Assembly (NCBI RefSeq): GCF_000473145.1
Contig: NZ_KI421500.1
Span: 2,071,725-2,135,724, forward strand
Direction of reading: 5' to 3'
DNA: 64,000 bases
Origin: Leisingera daeponensis DSM 23529
Lineage (GTDB): Bacteria; Pseudomonadota; Alphaproteobacteria; Rhodobacterales; Rhodobacteraceae
Shown here: positions 32,503-41,443 of the stretch, in pieces
How positions within the stretch are numbered: the stretch's first letter is position 1
Layout of the letters: each line of letters begins with the position of its first letter
Notes under the pieces: generated by a model
Told to the model about the DNA's origin: nothing
Databases searched by the model: none
The model's input: the letters and a program-made list of their open reading frames with translations, nothing else
Position numbers and translations under genes: made by a program

Positions 32503-32979
32503 ATGAACAAAGTAAAAGCACTGATCAGCGGTGTGGCATTGTCGGTTGCGATGGCGACCTCAGCCCTGGCGGCGGGGGTTGAGATCAACGCCTCCTCCAC
32601 CGGTCTGGCGCTGCAGGGCTATGACCCGGTGGCCTATTTCACGGTTGGAGAACCGACTCCGGGCAACTGGAAAATCACCGCCACGCACGACGACGCGCTG
32701 TACCGTTTCGCGTCTGAAGAGAACAAAGCCCAATTTGAAAAGAACCCCGAAGCCTACCTGCCGGAATACGGCGGCTACTGCGCCTTTGGCGCGGCCATGG
32801 GCTTCAAGTTCGACGGCGACCCGACCCTGTGGAAGATCGTCGACGACAAGCTGTATTTGAACCTTGCAAAAGACATTCAGACCCGCTGGGAAGGCGACAT
32901 CCCCGGCTTCATCGAAAAAGCCGACGCTAACTGGGACGGCATCGCGGACAAAGATCCGGCAGAGCTGCAGGCCCAGTAA
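32503..32979 (+). CDS. Exported YHS-domain protein
   Basis: A 158-residue protein with a cleavable signal peptide (KALISGVALSVAMATSALA, then AG) and a YHS domain: LALQGYDPVAYFTVGEPTPG, YRFASEENKAQFEKNPEAYL and YGGYCAFGAAMGFKFDGDP. YHS domains are small, often metal-binding modules; exported members in Proteobacteria are mostly uncharacterised. AAAGGACGGG precedes the ATG. It is monocistronic, followed at once by a strong terminator. Confidence 0.9.
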   Translation: MNKVKALISGVALSVAMATSALAAGVEINASSTGLALQGYDPVAYFTVGEPTPGNWKITATHDDALYRFASEENKAQFEKNPEAYLPEYGGYCAFGAAMGFKFDGDPTLWKIVDDKLYLNLAKDIQTRWEGDIPGFIEKADANWDGIADKDPAELQAQ

Positions 32980-33008
32980 GGCTTAAGCCACCACTCACGA
33001 GCGGGCAG

Positions 33009-33043
33009 CCGGCGGCAGGATACCCTGCCGCCGGATTTTCTTT
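33009..33043 (+). terminator. Rho-independent terminator after the YHS gene
   Basis: A perfect 11-bp stem CCGGCGGCAGG-ATAC-CCTGCCGCCGG is followed by ATTTTCTTT, 30 bases downstream of the YHS stop. This is the clearest intrinsic terminator in the window. Confidence 0.9.
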
Positions 33044-33143
33044 GGCCGGCCGCGGCGGGTGCCGCGGGCCTGCCCTGCACGGGTCCCAATTCCGCCGCAG
33101 TTGCCGCGCAACCCAGGGGAGATTATTTTCAAGCAGGTTTCAA

Positions 33144-34016
33144 ATGATCTCCCGCATACTTTCCACCTTTGAAAGCTTTGCTTTCAAGTTTCTCGACTTT
33201 GACGGCCGCGCCACCCGCCTTGAGTATTGGTGCGTTATTCCGTTGGTCTGGCTGTTTATTTTCCTGATGCTGCCTGGGGATGCCTCCGAGATTTGGGGAC
33301 ATCTCTTGCGTCGCGAGGTCCCGCCGCTGAACCCCTTCCACTATGGCTCGCTCGGGTTGTTCCTGTTCACCTTCGTTCCGCGGCTGTCGCTGACCGTGCG
33401 GAGGCTGCATGATGCCGGGTGCAACGGGAAATGGGCCAAGCTGCCGTTCACTGCAGTTTCGCTGGGGCTGGTGTTGACCGTTGGCCTTCTGACAGCACTT
33501 CCGATCAGTGATCCAAGCGGCCTCGGCCCTGGGCTGATGGCCGCCGGTGCAGTGACGGCCTCCCTGTCCGGCAGCTTCTGGGAGGCGTTGTTCAATCTGG
33601 CAGCCCTCGCCAATGCACTGGACTGGGACGCCATTCTGGCCGCGCTGATGGGCGTTGCGGCGCAGGCCGATCCCGGCGGCGTGCTGGATCAGACCCGCGC
33701 CCTGACAGCGCACGATCCCCTCCTCGGGTTTCAATTTCTGTTCCACTTCACGTTAATCGCGCTGGGGCCGTTCATCGCGTTGCTGCTGCATCTCTATTTC
33801 ATGCTGCTGCCCTCGGAGCGCGGCGAGAACGCCCACGGCACCAGGCCCCCGCCATCTCGCACGCGCGAGGCCAGCGGCAGCCGGGGAAACGCCTATGCGG
33901 GCTATGCCTACCTGACCAAGCGCACTGAGGAAGAGGAAAGGCAGCTTCATGCCGCCCGCAAGGCGCAGGTCCGGGAATTGTATCAGCGCCGGGTGCTGGG
34001 CAAGCCGGACAGCTGA
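33144..34016 (+). CDS. DUF805-like membrane protein
   Basis: The 290-residue protein carries the DUF805 signatures FDGRATRLEYWCVIP and RRLHDAGCNGKWAK with several membrane helices (LVWLFIFLMLPGD, FTAVSLGLVLTVGLLTALP, FHFTLIALGPFIALLLHLYF). A loop of about 100 residues between helices 3 and 4 and a basic C-terminal tail make it longer than typical DUF805 proteins (about 130-150). Function unknown. ATG 33144 was chosen because the conserved part begins ten residues later; the ribosome site is weak. Confidence 0.8.
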   Translation: MISRILSTFESFAFKFLDFDGRATRLEYWCVIPLVWLFIFLMLPGDASEIWGHLLRREVPPLNPFHYGSLGLFLFTFVPRLSLTVRRLHDAGCNGKWAKLPFTAVSLGLVLTVGLLTALPISDPSGLGPGLMAAGAVTASLSGSFWEALFNLAALANALDWDAILAALMGVAAQADPGGVLDQTRALTAHDPLLGFQFLFHFTLIALGPFIALLLHLYFMLLPSERGENAHGTRPPPSRTREASGSRGNAYAGYAYLTKRTEEEERQLHAARKAQVRELYQRRVLGKPDS

Positions 34017-34035
34017 GCGCAGCTTTGGAAAGCAA

Positions 34036-34060
34036 AAGGCCGCGTTCAGAACGCGGCCTT
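34036..34060. terminator. Shared hairpin terminator between DUF805 gene and gshA
   Basis: AAGGCCGCGTTC-A-GAACGCGGCCTT is a perfect 12-bp inverted repeat between two convergent genes. On the reverse strand it is followed by TTGCTTT, six bases after the gshA stop; on the forward strand by GCAGTTTTA. It probably serves both transcripts. Confidence 0.8.
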
Positions 34061-34066
34061 GCAGTT

Positions 34067-35437
34067 TTAGTAAGCGAATTCGCTGTAAATGCGGCTGAGA
34101 TCCCCGTCCCAGGCGCCGTGGTAGCGCTCCAACAGCTCATCTGCCGGGACCTTGCCGCTTTCGAGGCTGTCCTTAAGGGCATTGAGGAAATGGGTCTCAT
34201 CCGGCACCAGGCCGCCCGCGCCGGGCTTGTGGCGCGCCTTGAGGCCGCTTTCCGAAATCGCCACCACTTCACGTGCCAGCTCGTGCATGCTGATGCCGTT
34301 CACCTTGGCCTGCAGACCCTGTTCGGAGGCCGCTACACGCAGACCTTCGCGGGTCTCGGCGTCCCAACCCTTGACCAGGTCCCAGGCCGCGTCCAGCGCG
34401 CTTTGGTCGTAGGTCAGGCCGACCCAGAATGCGGGCAGCGCGCACAAGCGGCGCCAGGGGCCGCCGTCGGCGCCGCGCATCTCGATGAACTTCTTGATGC
34501 GGGCCTCAGGGAAAATCGTGGTCAGGTGGTCGGCCCAATCGCTGAGCGTCGGGGTTTCACCCGGCAGCGCGGGCAGCTCGCCCTTTAGGAAGTCGCGGAA
34601 CGACATGCCCAGCGCGTTGATGTATTCGCCGTTGCGGTAGACGAAGTACATCGGCACATCGAGCGCATACTGCACCCAAGCCTCGAAGCCGAAGCCCTCC
34701 TCGAACACAAACGGCAGCATGCCGGTGCGGTCGGCATCCAGCGAGCGCCAGACACGGGAGCGCCAGGATTTGTGGCCGTTCGGCTTGCCGTCCAGGAAGG
34801 GGGAATTGGCAAACAGCGCCGTGGCGACGGGCTGCAACGCCAAGGCCACCCGCAGTTTCTGCACCATGTCGGCCTCGGAGGAGAAGTCGAGATTCACCTG
34901 CACGGTGCAGGTGCGACGCATCATGGTGGTGCCCATGGTGCCGACTTCCTGCATGTAGGCGTCCATCAGCTTGTAGCGGCCCTTGGGCATCAGCGGCATG
35001 TCTTCATGGCGCCAGACCGGGGCCGCGCCAAGGCCGATGAAGCCAACGCCGATCTTGTCAGCGATGTCCTTGACGTCGCGCAGGTGGGCGTTCACCTCGT
35101 CGCAGGTCTCGTGGATGGTTTCCAGCGGCGCGCCCGAGAGTTCCAGCTGGCCGCCCGGCTCCAGGCTGATGTTGGCGCCGCCTTTTGTCAGGCCGATCAA
35201 GTTGCCGCCCTCGATCAGCGGCGCCCAGCCGTGACCGTCGCGCAGGCCTTCCAGCACCGCCTGTATCGAGCGCTCGCCGGCATACGGCAGCGGATTCAGC
35301 GTGTCCTTGCAGAAGCCGAACTTCTCATGCTCGGTGCCAATGCGCCAGGCGTCCTTGGGCTTGCAGCCGTCGGCAAGGTATTCGGCAAGCTGCTCATGAC
35401 GTTCGATCGGCCCGCCGCCGGACTGGGGAATGGACAT
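34067..35437 (-). CDS. gshA: Glutamate-cysteine ligase (alphaproteobacterial/plant type)
   Basis: The 456-residue enzyme makes gamma-glutamylcysteine, the first step of glutathione synthesis. WRIGTEHEKFGFC, LIEGGNLIGLTKGGANISLE and PGGQLELSGAPLETIHET are the ATP/glutamate-site segments of the plant-like GCS2 group, which differs from the 518-residue E. coli enzyme. ATG 35437 has GGAG nine bases upstream and is preferred to GTG 35446. The bidirectional terminator lies right after its stop; the next upstream gene on the same strand starts at 36030. Confidence 0.95.
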   Translation of the reverse strand: MSIPQSGGGPIERHEQLAEYLADGCKPKDAWRIGTEHEKFGFCKDTLNPLPYAGERSIQAVLEGLRDGHGWAPLIEGGNLIGLTKGGANISLEPGGQLELSGAPLETIHETCDEVNAHLRDVKDIADKIGVGFIGLGAAPVWRHEDMPLMPKGRYKLMDAYMQEVGTMGTTMMRRTCTVQVNLDFSSEADMVQKLRVALALQPVATALFANSPFLDGKPNGHKSWRSRVWRSLDADRTGMLPFVFEEGFGFEAWVQYALDVPMYFVYRNGEYINALGMSFRDFLKGELPALPGETPTLSDWADHLTTIFPEARIKKFIEMRGADGGPWRRLCALPAFWVGLTYDQSALDAAWDLVKGWDAETREGLRVAASEQGLQAKVNGISMHELAREVVAISESGLKARHKPGAGGLVPDETHFLNALKDSLESGKVPADELLERYHGAWDGDLSRIYSEFAY

Positions 35438-35502
35438 GCCTGGCACTCCGTCCTGTTAGGTCTGTGTTGAAGGGTCAGTCGTGGGCGGAATCGCCGCCGG
35501 TG

Positions 35503-36030
35503 TCAATGCAGACGCAGATGTTCCGGGCGGCTGGATCTGCGCTCCCAGATCACGACCTGGTGAGCGCCCTTGCGGCGCAGCTCGGTCAGCATGCGCTCGG
35601 TTTTGAGGCCCGGCAGCGCAGCAAAGACGTCAAACAGCGCCTCGTAGCCTTCGGCGTTCACCGGAATTGCCAGCGGCGGCTGGCCCGGCTGCTCCAGCAG
35701 CCAGTGCGGCGGTTTTGAGGTGTGGTCCAGCGCCAGCCGCTCCAGTTCTGAGGCTGCAACCGCGCCGCCGTTGAGCGGCCCGAAATAGGCGATCTGCCCC
35801 TCGTCCACCTGCACCACGCCCGGGCCGCCGCTGCCGCGCCGGAACCGCATCCGCTGGACGCCGATCACTGCGGTCACCAAGCCAGTGGCCACAAGCGCCC
35901 AGCCGGTGATGGCCGTGAACCCGGCCGAAGAAAACGCCCATTTCAGCCCGAGCAGGAACATCATCACGGCGGCCAGAACTTCGCGCCATTGCCACAGGGT
36001 GGCACGGGCTTCGGGGCGGATGAAACTCAT
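35503..36030 (-). CDS. Conserved two-helix membrane protein
   Basis: A 175-residue protein with two N-terminal membrane helices (WREVLAAVMMFLLGLKWAFS and ITGWALVATGLVTAVIGVQR) and a cytoplasmic domain of about 110 residues (VVQVDEGQIAYFGPLNGGAV ... HQVVIWERRSS). The tail of the domain reads like a compact alpha-beta module. I recognise no family; similar genes next to gshA are, I believe, common in Rhodobacterales. ATG 36030 begins the hydrophobic part cleanly; 60 more codons upstream are open but basic and irregular. Confidence 0.75.
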   Translation of the reverse strand: MSFIRPEARATLWQWREVLAAVMMFLLGLKWAFSSAGFTAITGWALVATGLVTAVIGVQRMRFRRGSGGPGVVQVDEGQIAYFGPLNGGAVAASELERLALDHTSKPPHWLLEQPGQPPLAIPVNAEGYEALFDVFAALPGLKTERMLTELRRKGAHQVVIWERRSSRPEHLRLH

Positions 36031-36372
36031 GTGTTTCGCCTTATACCAACGTCGGGCGGGGCAGCGTCCCGCCCCACCAATCTTATTTGTGCGGCCTGGC
36101 CTGCGGATGCAATGGGCAACGCGGCGATCGCCTTGCGGTTTTTGCCGCAGGTGACTGTGACGGGCACCTGAAACCCTGCAGTCCAGTGTTCGCCGAACGC
36201 AGGCCGCCACCCCTTGCGGCAGGCCCGTGCCAACCGTCTTCGCGCGGTCCCGTGCGCTGAACCGGAAGCTTCATCAGGTATAAAAGGATACGGTTAGCAG
36301 GATCTTATTTTGGGGCAGAGTAACGCGATCCGCCGTCATGAAACAAAATGCGGGGTTAGGGGCAGATGGAAG
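36031..36372. other. Long gap with nested inverted repeats, possible structured RNA
   Basis: No gene is supported in these 342 bases. Several stems nest between GCGGCCTG (36091-36098) and CAGGCCGC (36200-36207): GGCGATCGCC (36123-36132), TGCGG/CCGCA (36134-36149) and CAGGTG/CACCTG (36148-36170, overlapping the previous stem by two bases). A separate hairpin GGGCGGGGC-AGCGT-CCCGCCCC occupies about 36053-36075. It may be a small RNA or a long 5' leader of the reverse-strand gene starting at 36030. Confidence 0.35.
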
Positions 36373-37353
36373 TCATGCTCCGATTCGAACGCCTTGCCTC
36401 AGGTCGTCGAGATAGGCCCGGATTCTGAGGCGCCTCATCTTCATGCCCCGCCCGCGCCTCGGCTTGTTGGAGTGCATTCTGAGAAGAGTGAGCCCAATAA
36501 AGAAAACCAGAATTGTATTGGTTTCGTCCTCCGGCACGCTCGACTGGGCCAGAAACTGCAGCATCTCACTTTGGTCCAGCCCGAATAGCAGCGAACCATC
36601 CGCGCTCTCGCTCTGGAAGTCTTTGGACACGAGAAATATGGCCGCCTGACGGGACTGGAAGAAGGTGCCGCAGCGGTGGATATCCACTGCCGCAACGCCA
36701 CCGTCCGGGCGCAGAATCAGATTGCGGGGGGCGAAGTCAGGATGCCCAGGTGCCCGCGCGGCCGGCTGGCCGTCGAGCAGCGGCAGCATCCGCAGCAATT
36801 CATTGCCCAGCTCGGCGAGCAGAGGTGCGTGCGGATGCCGGGCACTGGCGCCGAGAATGGTGTGGATTTCTGCTTCGATCAGGTTCGAAGGCAGGGCGGT
36901 GCGTATGACTTCTCCCTGCCCCGCCCAGCTCTTCCATGCGCAGCATTGCCGCAGGATCTGCGCCCGGTTTGCGGCGGGCTGGTTTAACAGCTTGTCAACC
37001 GGCGTTCCGGCCTCGAAACTTACCACCACAAGGCCCAAGCGGCCGGAACTGGCTAGACACCTGTTGACGGAGAAGTCCGGATGGGGGCCAAGGCGCTCAA
37101 AGCGGCGGAGCGCTTGCGTTGTGCCGCCGACAAAGCCGCGCCTTGCGCTGAGGTCCCAGAATTTCTTCACCACCACCGGGTCCTCGCCGCGATAGCCGCG
37201 GAAGACCGAGGCCTCTTCGGAAACCCTCAACGCACTTTGCAGCCTGATGCCGGCACCGGGCCATTTCAGCTGCGCCTGACGTTGCACCCGTGCCATTTGG
37301 CGGGTGGCGCCCTTCGGGCGGGCGAATAGCGGCAGCGGTTCAAGATATCCCAT
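36373..37353 (-). CDS. Protein-kinase-fold protein (APH/LPS-kinase-like)
   Basis: A 326-residue protein with a small-molecule-kinase look. The catalytic-loop motif GHPDFAPRNLIL (HxDxxxxN) is followed by the metal-binding VAAVDIHRC; an N-lobe Lys is likely in DPVVVKKFWDL. This is the aminoglycoside-phosphotransferase/LPS-kinase arrangement; the substrate is unknown. Its ATG overlaps the rsmE stop by one base (TAATG), giving strong coupling to a 16S rRNA methyltransferase. The C terminus is basic (SNKPRRGRGMKMRRLRIRAY). Confidence 0.75.
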   Translation of the reverse strand: MGYLEPLPLFARPKGATRQMARVQRQAQLKWPGAGIRLQSALRVSEEASVFRGYRGEDPVVVKKFWDLSARRGFVGGTTQALRRFERLGPHPDFSVNRCLASSGRLGLVVVSFEAGTPVDKLLNQPAANRAQILRQCCAWKSWAGQGEVIRTALPSNLIEAEIHTILGASARHPHAPLLAELGNELLRMLPLLDGQPAARAPGHPDFAPRNLILRPDGGVAAVDIHRCGTFFQSRQAAIFLVSKDFQSESADGSLLFGLDQSEMLQFLAQSSVPEDETNTILVFFIGLTLLRMHSNKPRRGRGMKMRRLRIRAYLDDLRQGVRIGA

Positions 37354-38078
37354 TACCAGTCCCCCAGCGCCTGCTGCCACAGGGTCATGGCCGCCACCGC
37401 TGCCGTATCGGCGCGCAGGATGCGGGGGCCAAGGCTGACGACGTGGGATTGCGGCAGCGCGTGCAGGCGCTTGCGCTCAGCCTCTGAGAACCCGCCCTCC
37501 GGGCCGATCAGAATGGCCCAGGGAGCGTCTTTCTGCGTCTCTGCGGCCAGCTGCAGCGCATTCCCGACCTCAGCCTCGTCGCAGAACATAAGCTGCCGCT
37601 CCTGCGGCCACTGGTCCAGCAATCGCGATAGTTTCTGCAAATCCGCAACTTCCGGCACATAGGTGCCGCCGCATTGTTCCGCGGCTTCAACCGCATGGGC
37701 CTGCAGCCGGTCCTGGCGGATGCGCTCGGAGTTGGTGAACTCGGTCTGCACCGGCAAAATACGCGCAGCACCCATTTCCGCTGCTTTTTCGACGATGAAA
37801 TCGGTGCGGGCCTTCTTGATCGGCGCAAACAGCAGCCACAGGTCCGGCGGCAGCTGCAGGGGCTTGGACTGCTCCTGGCAGACCAGCGTGCCGCCGCGTT
37901 TGCCGGCCTCGGCCACTTCGGCCAGCCACTCGCCGTCCTTGCCGTTGAACAGCGCCACAGCAGCGCCCGCTGCCAGCCGCATAACCCCGAACAGGTAATG
38001 CGCCTGATCCCGGTCCAAAGGAACCGTTTGCCCTGCCCCCAAGGGGTGCTCTACATACAGTCTGATTTTTGCACTCAT
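37353..38078 (-). CDS. rsmE: 16S rRNA (uracil(1498)-N(3))-methyltransferase
   Basis: The 241-residue SPOUT methyltransferase methylates N3 of U1498 in 16S rRNA. The N-terminal PUA-like part (YVEHPLGAGQTVPLDRDQAH) is followed by the trefoil-knot SAM site WAILIGPEGGFSEAER and VSLGPRILRADTA. The ATG at 38078 is only 12 bases from the divergent ubiA ATG, so the two promoters must overlap the opposite genes or lie further out. Its stop overlaps the kinase-like gene start. Confidence 0.95.
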   Translation of the reverse strand: MSAKIRLYVEHPLGAGQTVPLDRDQAHYLFGVMRLAAGAAVALFNGKDGEWLAEVAEAGKRGGTLVCQEQSKPLQLPPDLWLLFAPIKKARTDFIVEKAAEMGAARILPVQTEFTNSERIRQDRLQAHAVEAAEQCGGTYVPEVADLQKLSRLLDQWPQERQLMFCDEAEVGNALQLAAETQKDAPWAILIGPEGGFSEAERKRLHALPQSHVVSLGPRILRADTAAVAAMTLWQQALGDW

Positions 38079-38090
38079 GGGGTCCTACAT

Positions 38091-39053
38091 ATGCAAGGCC
38101 AGAAGCCAGCGCCAGAGGGTCAGGTCGCGGATGCGGTTACCGGAAACTGGGTCGACACATATGCCCCGGAATGGACGCGCCCCTATCTGCGGCTCTCCCG
38201 CGCCGACCGGCCGATCGGCACCTGGCTCCTGCTGATCCCCTGCTGGTGGGGGCTGGCCTTGGCGATCCTCGCGGATCAGAGCCCGCGCTGGCAGGATCTG
38301 TGGATCGCCACCGGTTGCGCCGCCGGCGCCTGGCTGATGCGCGGCGCGGGCTGCACCTGGAACGACATCACCGACCGCAATTTCGACGGCCAGGTGGAGC
38401 GCACGCGCTCGCGCCCCATCCCGTCGGGCCAGGTGACGGTCAAGGGCGCGCTGGCCTGGATGGCGATGCAATGCCTGCTGGGGCTGATGATTCTTCTGAC
38501 CTTCAACCAGGCGGCAATCGCCATGGGCATCCTGTCGCTGCTGCCGGTCGCGGTCTATCCCTTTGCCAAGCGGTTCACCTGGTGGCCGCAGGTGTTTCTG
38601 GGCCTTGCCTTCAATTGGGGCGCCATGTTGGCCTGGGTGGCGCATACCGGCTCCCTCAGCTGGCCGCCGGTGCTGCTGTATCTGGCCGGGATCGCCTGGA
38701 CGCTGTTTTACGACACCATCTATGCCCATCAGGACACCGAGGACGACGCGCTGATCGGGGTGAAATCCACCGCCCGCCTGTTCGGGACGCAGACACCGGT
38801 GTGGCTGCGCCGCTTCATCATGGCCTTTGTCAGCCTGATGGCGATGGCAGTGATCGGCGCGATGCTGGACAGCGCTTCGGTGCTGGCACTGGTGCTCGCG
38901 CTTGCCGGACCCTGGGCGATGGGCTGGCATATGACCTGGCAGCTGCGCGCCTTTGACGCGGAGAACAACCAGCGGCTTTTGCAGCTGTTCCGGCTCAACC
39001 GTGATACCGGCCTGATTCCGCTGATCTTCTTTGTCTTGGCCATGTTCGTGTGA
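38091..39053 (+). CDS. ubiA: 4-hydroxybenzoate polyprenyltransferase
   Basis: The 320-residue membrane enzyme attaches the polyprenyl tail to 4-hydroxybenzoate in ubiquinone synthesis. Both Asp-rich motifs are clear: GCTWNDITDRNFDGQVERTR and DTIYAHQDTEDDALIGVKST, among about eight helices. The frame is open far upstream, but that part lies opposite rsmE; ATG 38091 is the realistic start. It works with the polyprenyl synthase at the left edge and shares its substrate with PobA at 52.7 kb. Confidence 0.96.
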   Translation: MQGQKPAPEGQVADAVTGNWVDTYAPEWTRPYLRLSRADRPIGTWLLLIPCWWGLALAILADQSPRWQDLWIATGCAAGAWLMRGAGCTWNDITDRNFDGQVERTRSRPIPSGQVTVKGALAWMAMQCLLGLMILLTFNQAAIAMGILSLLPVAVYPFAKRFTWWPQVFLGLAFNWGAMLAWVAHTGSLSWPPVLLYLAGIAWTLFYDTIYAHQDTEDDALIGVKSTARLFGTQTPVWLRRFIMAFVSLMAMAVIGAMLDSASVLALVLALAGPWAMGWHMTWQLRAFDAENNQRLLQLFRLNRDTGLIPLIFFVLAMFV

Positions 39054-39101
39054 TTGAACCGCGGCCGCGTGCGCGGTAAGAGCCTGTAACGCAAACTGGG
39101 A

Positions 39102-41033
39102 ATGTGCCGCCATATGCGCTTGTCTATGCTGATGATCCCGGGCCTGGCCTTTGCCGCCGCAGCCGGGCTGAGCCTTGTTGCCGCCGGTTTTGCCGTCACT
39201 GCCGTGGAGGAAAGCACCGAGCGCGGTGTGCGCGAAGCGCTGGACGGCGGCGGCTATACCTGGGCTGAGGTGACGGCGGACGGGCTGCAGGTGCTGCTGG
39301 AAGGCACCGCCCCGGATGAGGCCACGCGGTTTTCGGTCAAATCACTGGTGGGCACGGTTGTCGACGCGGCCCGGATCGTGGACGGGATGGAGGTTCCGCC
39401 TGCCGATGGCCTGGCGCCGCCGCGGTTCTCGGCGGAAATCCTGCGCAATGACGGCGGCATTTCCATTATCGGACTGATCCCCGCAGGCTCCGGCCGCGCC
39501 GCGCTGGTCGAGCAGCTGGAGAGCCTGGCCGGGCCGGAACATGTGGCCGACTTCCTGGAAACCGCAAAATACGGCATTCCCGAGGGCTGGCCGGAGGCGA
39601 TGGATTTTGCTGTGGAGGCGCTGAAACTGCTGCCGCGCGCCAAGATTTCCGTTGCGGCGGGAGAGGTCTCGGTGACTGCCATTTCCGGCAGCGAGGAGGC
39701 CAAGGCGCAGCTGGAAGAACGGCTGGGCCGCACCGCGCCGCCGGGACTGCGGCTGGCGCTGGACATCGCCGCACCGCGGCCGGTGATCACGCCGTTCACC
39801 CTGCGCTTCCTGCTGGAAGAAAACGGCGCGGAGTTCGACGCCTGCTCTGCCGAAAGCGAGGAAAGCCGCGACCGCATTCTGGCCGCCGCCCGAAAGGCCG
39901 GGCTGCAGGGGGATGCGGATTGCGTGATCGGGATGGGCGTGCCCTCGCCCAACTGGGCCCGGGCGGCAGAACTGAGCATCGCGGGCCTTGCCGAACTGGG
40001 CGGCGGCTCCGTCACCATCGCCAATGCGGATATCACGCTGGTGGCCGCCGAGGGCACGCCGGAGGCGCGCTTTGATCACGTGGTGGGCGAGCTGGAAGGC
40101 GCCCTGCCCCGAGTCTTTGCCCTGCACGCGGTGCTGCCGGTGCCAGAGGCGCAGGATGCCGGCGGCGTGCCGGAGTTCACCGCCACCCTCAGCCCCGAGG
40201 GGCAGGTGCAGCTTCGCGGCCGTCTGTCCGATGCCGCCTTGCGCAAGGTTGCCGACAGCTACGCCAAGGCGCGGTTCGGCTCCGGCAATGTGCATACGGC
40301 GGCGCGGGTGGCCGCCAACCTGCCCGCCGACTGGCCGGTGCGGGTGCTGGCGGGGCTGGAAGCGCTCTCCTACCTGCAGCGCGGCGCGGTCACGGTGACG
40401 CCTGGGAACGTGGAACTGCGCGGCATGAGCCACCGCAAGAACGCTCCGGCGGAGATCGCGCGCTTCCTGTCGGCCAAGCTGGGCGAGGCCGAAACCTATG
40501 GCCTCGACATAACCTATGAGAAGCCGCCAGAGCCGAAGGACAAGCCGCTGCCACCGGAACTGTGCGAGGCGCAGCTCGCCAGCGCCCAGAGCGACGGCAA
40601 GATCACATTCGAGCCGGGCTCTGCCACCATCGCCGCGGACAGCGCCGGAACAATGGACCGGATTGCGGAAATTCTGGGCCGCTGCGGCCCGGTGCGGCTG
40701 GAGATCCAGGGCCACACCGACAGCCAGGGCCGCGAGGCGATGAACCAGAACCTGAGCCAGGCGCGGGCGCAGTCGGTGCTGAACGAGCTGCGGGCACGCC
40801 GGGTTGTGACCTCGACCTTTGCCGCCAAGGGCTATGGCGAGAGCACCCCGATTGCGGGCAATGATACCGAGGAAGGCCGCGAGGCCAACCGCCGCATTGA
40901 ATTCAAGCTGATCCGCCCCGCGGCACAGGCCGGGAGCGCAGAAGGCAGCACCGGTGACGAGACAGCCAGCGAAGAGGACGGCAGCGAAGAGGCCGGCGAA
41001 GGCGCAGAAGACGCACAGGAGACCACAGAGTAA
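39102..41033 (+). CDS. OmpA-family protein with N-terminal membrane anchor
   Basis: The 643-residue protein has a hydrophobic N terminus (MIPGLAFAAAAGLSLVAAGF), about 450 residues of repeated alpha-beta units that resemble BON-like modules (LVGTVVDAARIVDGMEVP, LLPRAKISVAAGEVSVTAIS), and a C-terminal OmpA peptidoglycan-binding domain (RLEIQGHTDSQGREAMNQNL, AKGYGESTPIAGNDTEEGRE). A Glu/Ser/Gly tail ends it. It should tether the envelope to peptidoglycan. ATG 39102 or 39114 could be used. The next gene's ATG overlaps its stop (TAATG). Confidence 0.88.
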   Translation: MCRHMRLSMLMIPGLAFAAAAGLSLVAAGFAVTAVEESTERGVREALDGGGYTWAEVTADGLQVLLEGTAPDEATRFSVKSLVGTVVDAARIVDGMEVPPADGLAPPRFSAEILRNDGGISIIGLIPAGSGRAALVEQLESLAGPEHVADFLETAKYGIPEGWPEAMDFAVEALKLLPRAKISVAAGEVSVTAISGSEEAKAQLEERLGRTAPPGLRLALDIAAPRPVITPFTLRFLLEENGAEFDACSAESEESRDRILAAARKAGLQGDADCVIGMGVPSPNWARAAELSIAGLAELGGGSVTIANADITLVAAEGTPEARFDHVVGELEGALPRVFALHAVLPVPEAQDAGGVPEFTATLSPEGQVQLRGRLSDAALRKVADSYAKARFGSGNVHTAARVAANLPADWPVRVLAGLEALSYLQRGAVTVTPGNVELRGMSHRKNAPAEIARFLSAKLGEAETYGLDITYEKPPEPKDKPLPPELCEAQLASAQSDGKITFEPGSATIAADSAGTMDRIAEILGRCGPVRLEIQGHTDSQGREAMNQNLSQARAQSVLNELRARRVVTSTFAAKGYGESTPIAGNDTEEGREANRRIEFKLIRPAAQAGSAEGSTGDETASEEDGSEEAGEGAEDAQETTE

Positions 41034-41347
41034 TGAACAGAACCGAGTTCATCATCACCACCGCGATCATCCTGTTTGCGGCCTTTGCCATCGGCTGGTT
41101 CGCCAACTGGCTGGTGCACCGCTTTACCCGGGTGCGCCAGAGCGACGTGGCCGACCTCGACCGGATGAGCCAGGAGCTGCATGAGGCAGAGGAGACCCGT
41201 GACCAGGCGATCACCTATCTGCAGCAGCGCGAGGCGGAGCTGACCAACCAGCTGACCCAGACCGAAGCTGAATTGCGCGCGGCGATGGACGGCCTGCGCG
41301 AGGCCCGCCGCGAGGCTGAAGAGCTGCGCAGCCAGATCCCGCACTGA
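41033..41347 (+). CDS. Small membrane protein with coiled coil
   Basis: A 104-residue protein: one N-terminal membrane helix (EFIITTAIILFAAFAIGWFA), a short basic stretch (HRFTRVRQ), and then a Glu/Leu-rich coiled coil of about 60 residues (SQELHEAEETRDQAITYLQQ ... LREARREAEELRSQIPH). No family name is known to me. The one-base overlap with the OmpA-like gene implies that the two envelope proteins are made together and may interact. Confidence 0.78.
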   Translation: MNRTEFIITTAIILFAAFAIGWFANWLVHRFTRVRQSDVADLDRMSQELHEAEETRDQAITYLQQREAELTNQLTQTEAELRAAMDGLREARREAEELRSQIPH

Positions 41348-41362
41348 AGGGCCAAACGGCGC

Positions 41363-41443
41363 GCTCCCGCGCCTGCAGGCCGAGCTGGCTGCGCCAGCAC
41401 ATCCTGAACAGCCTTGGGCCCGGCGCCGCGCTGACGCGCGGCG
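41363..41443 (-). repeat. Intergenic repeat family B, copy 2
   Basis: On the reverse strand: perfect hairpin CGCCGCGC-GTCA-GCGCGGCG, GGCGCCGGGCCCAAGG, a variable middle containing CTGGCGCAGCCAG, and the closing block GGCGCGGGAGC (41373-41363). The first 24 bases match copy 1 exactly. On the forward strand the hairpin (41424-41443) is followed by TTTT and can act as a terminator for the OmpA-like operon. Confidence 0.65.
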
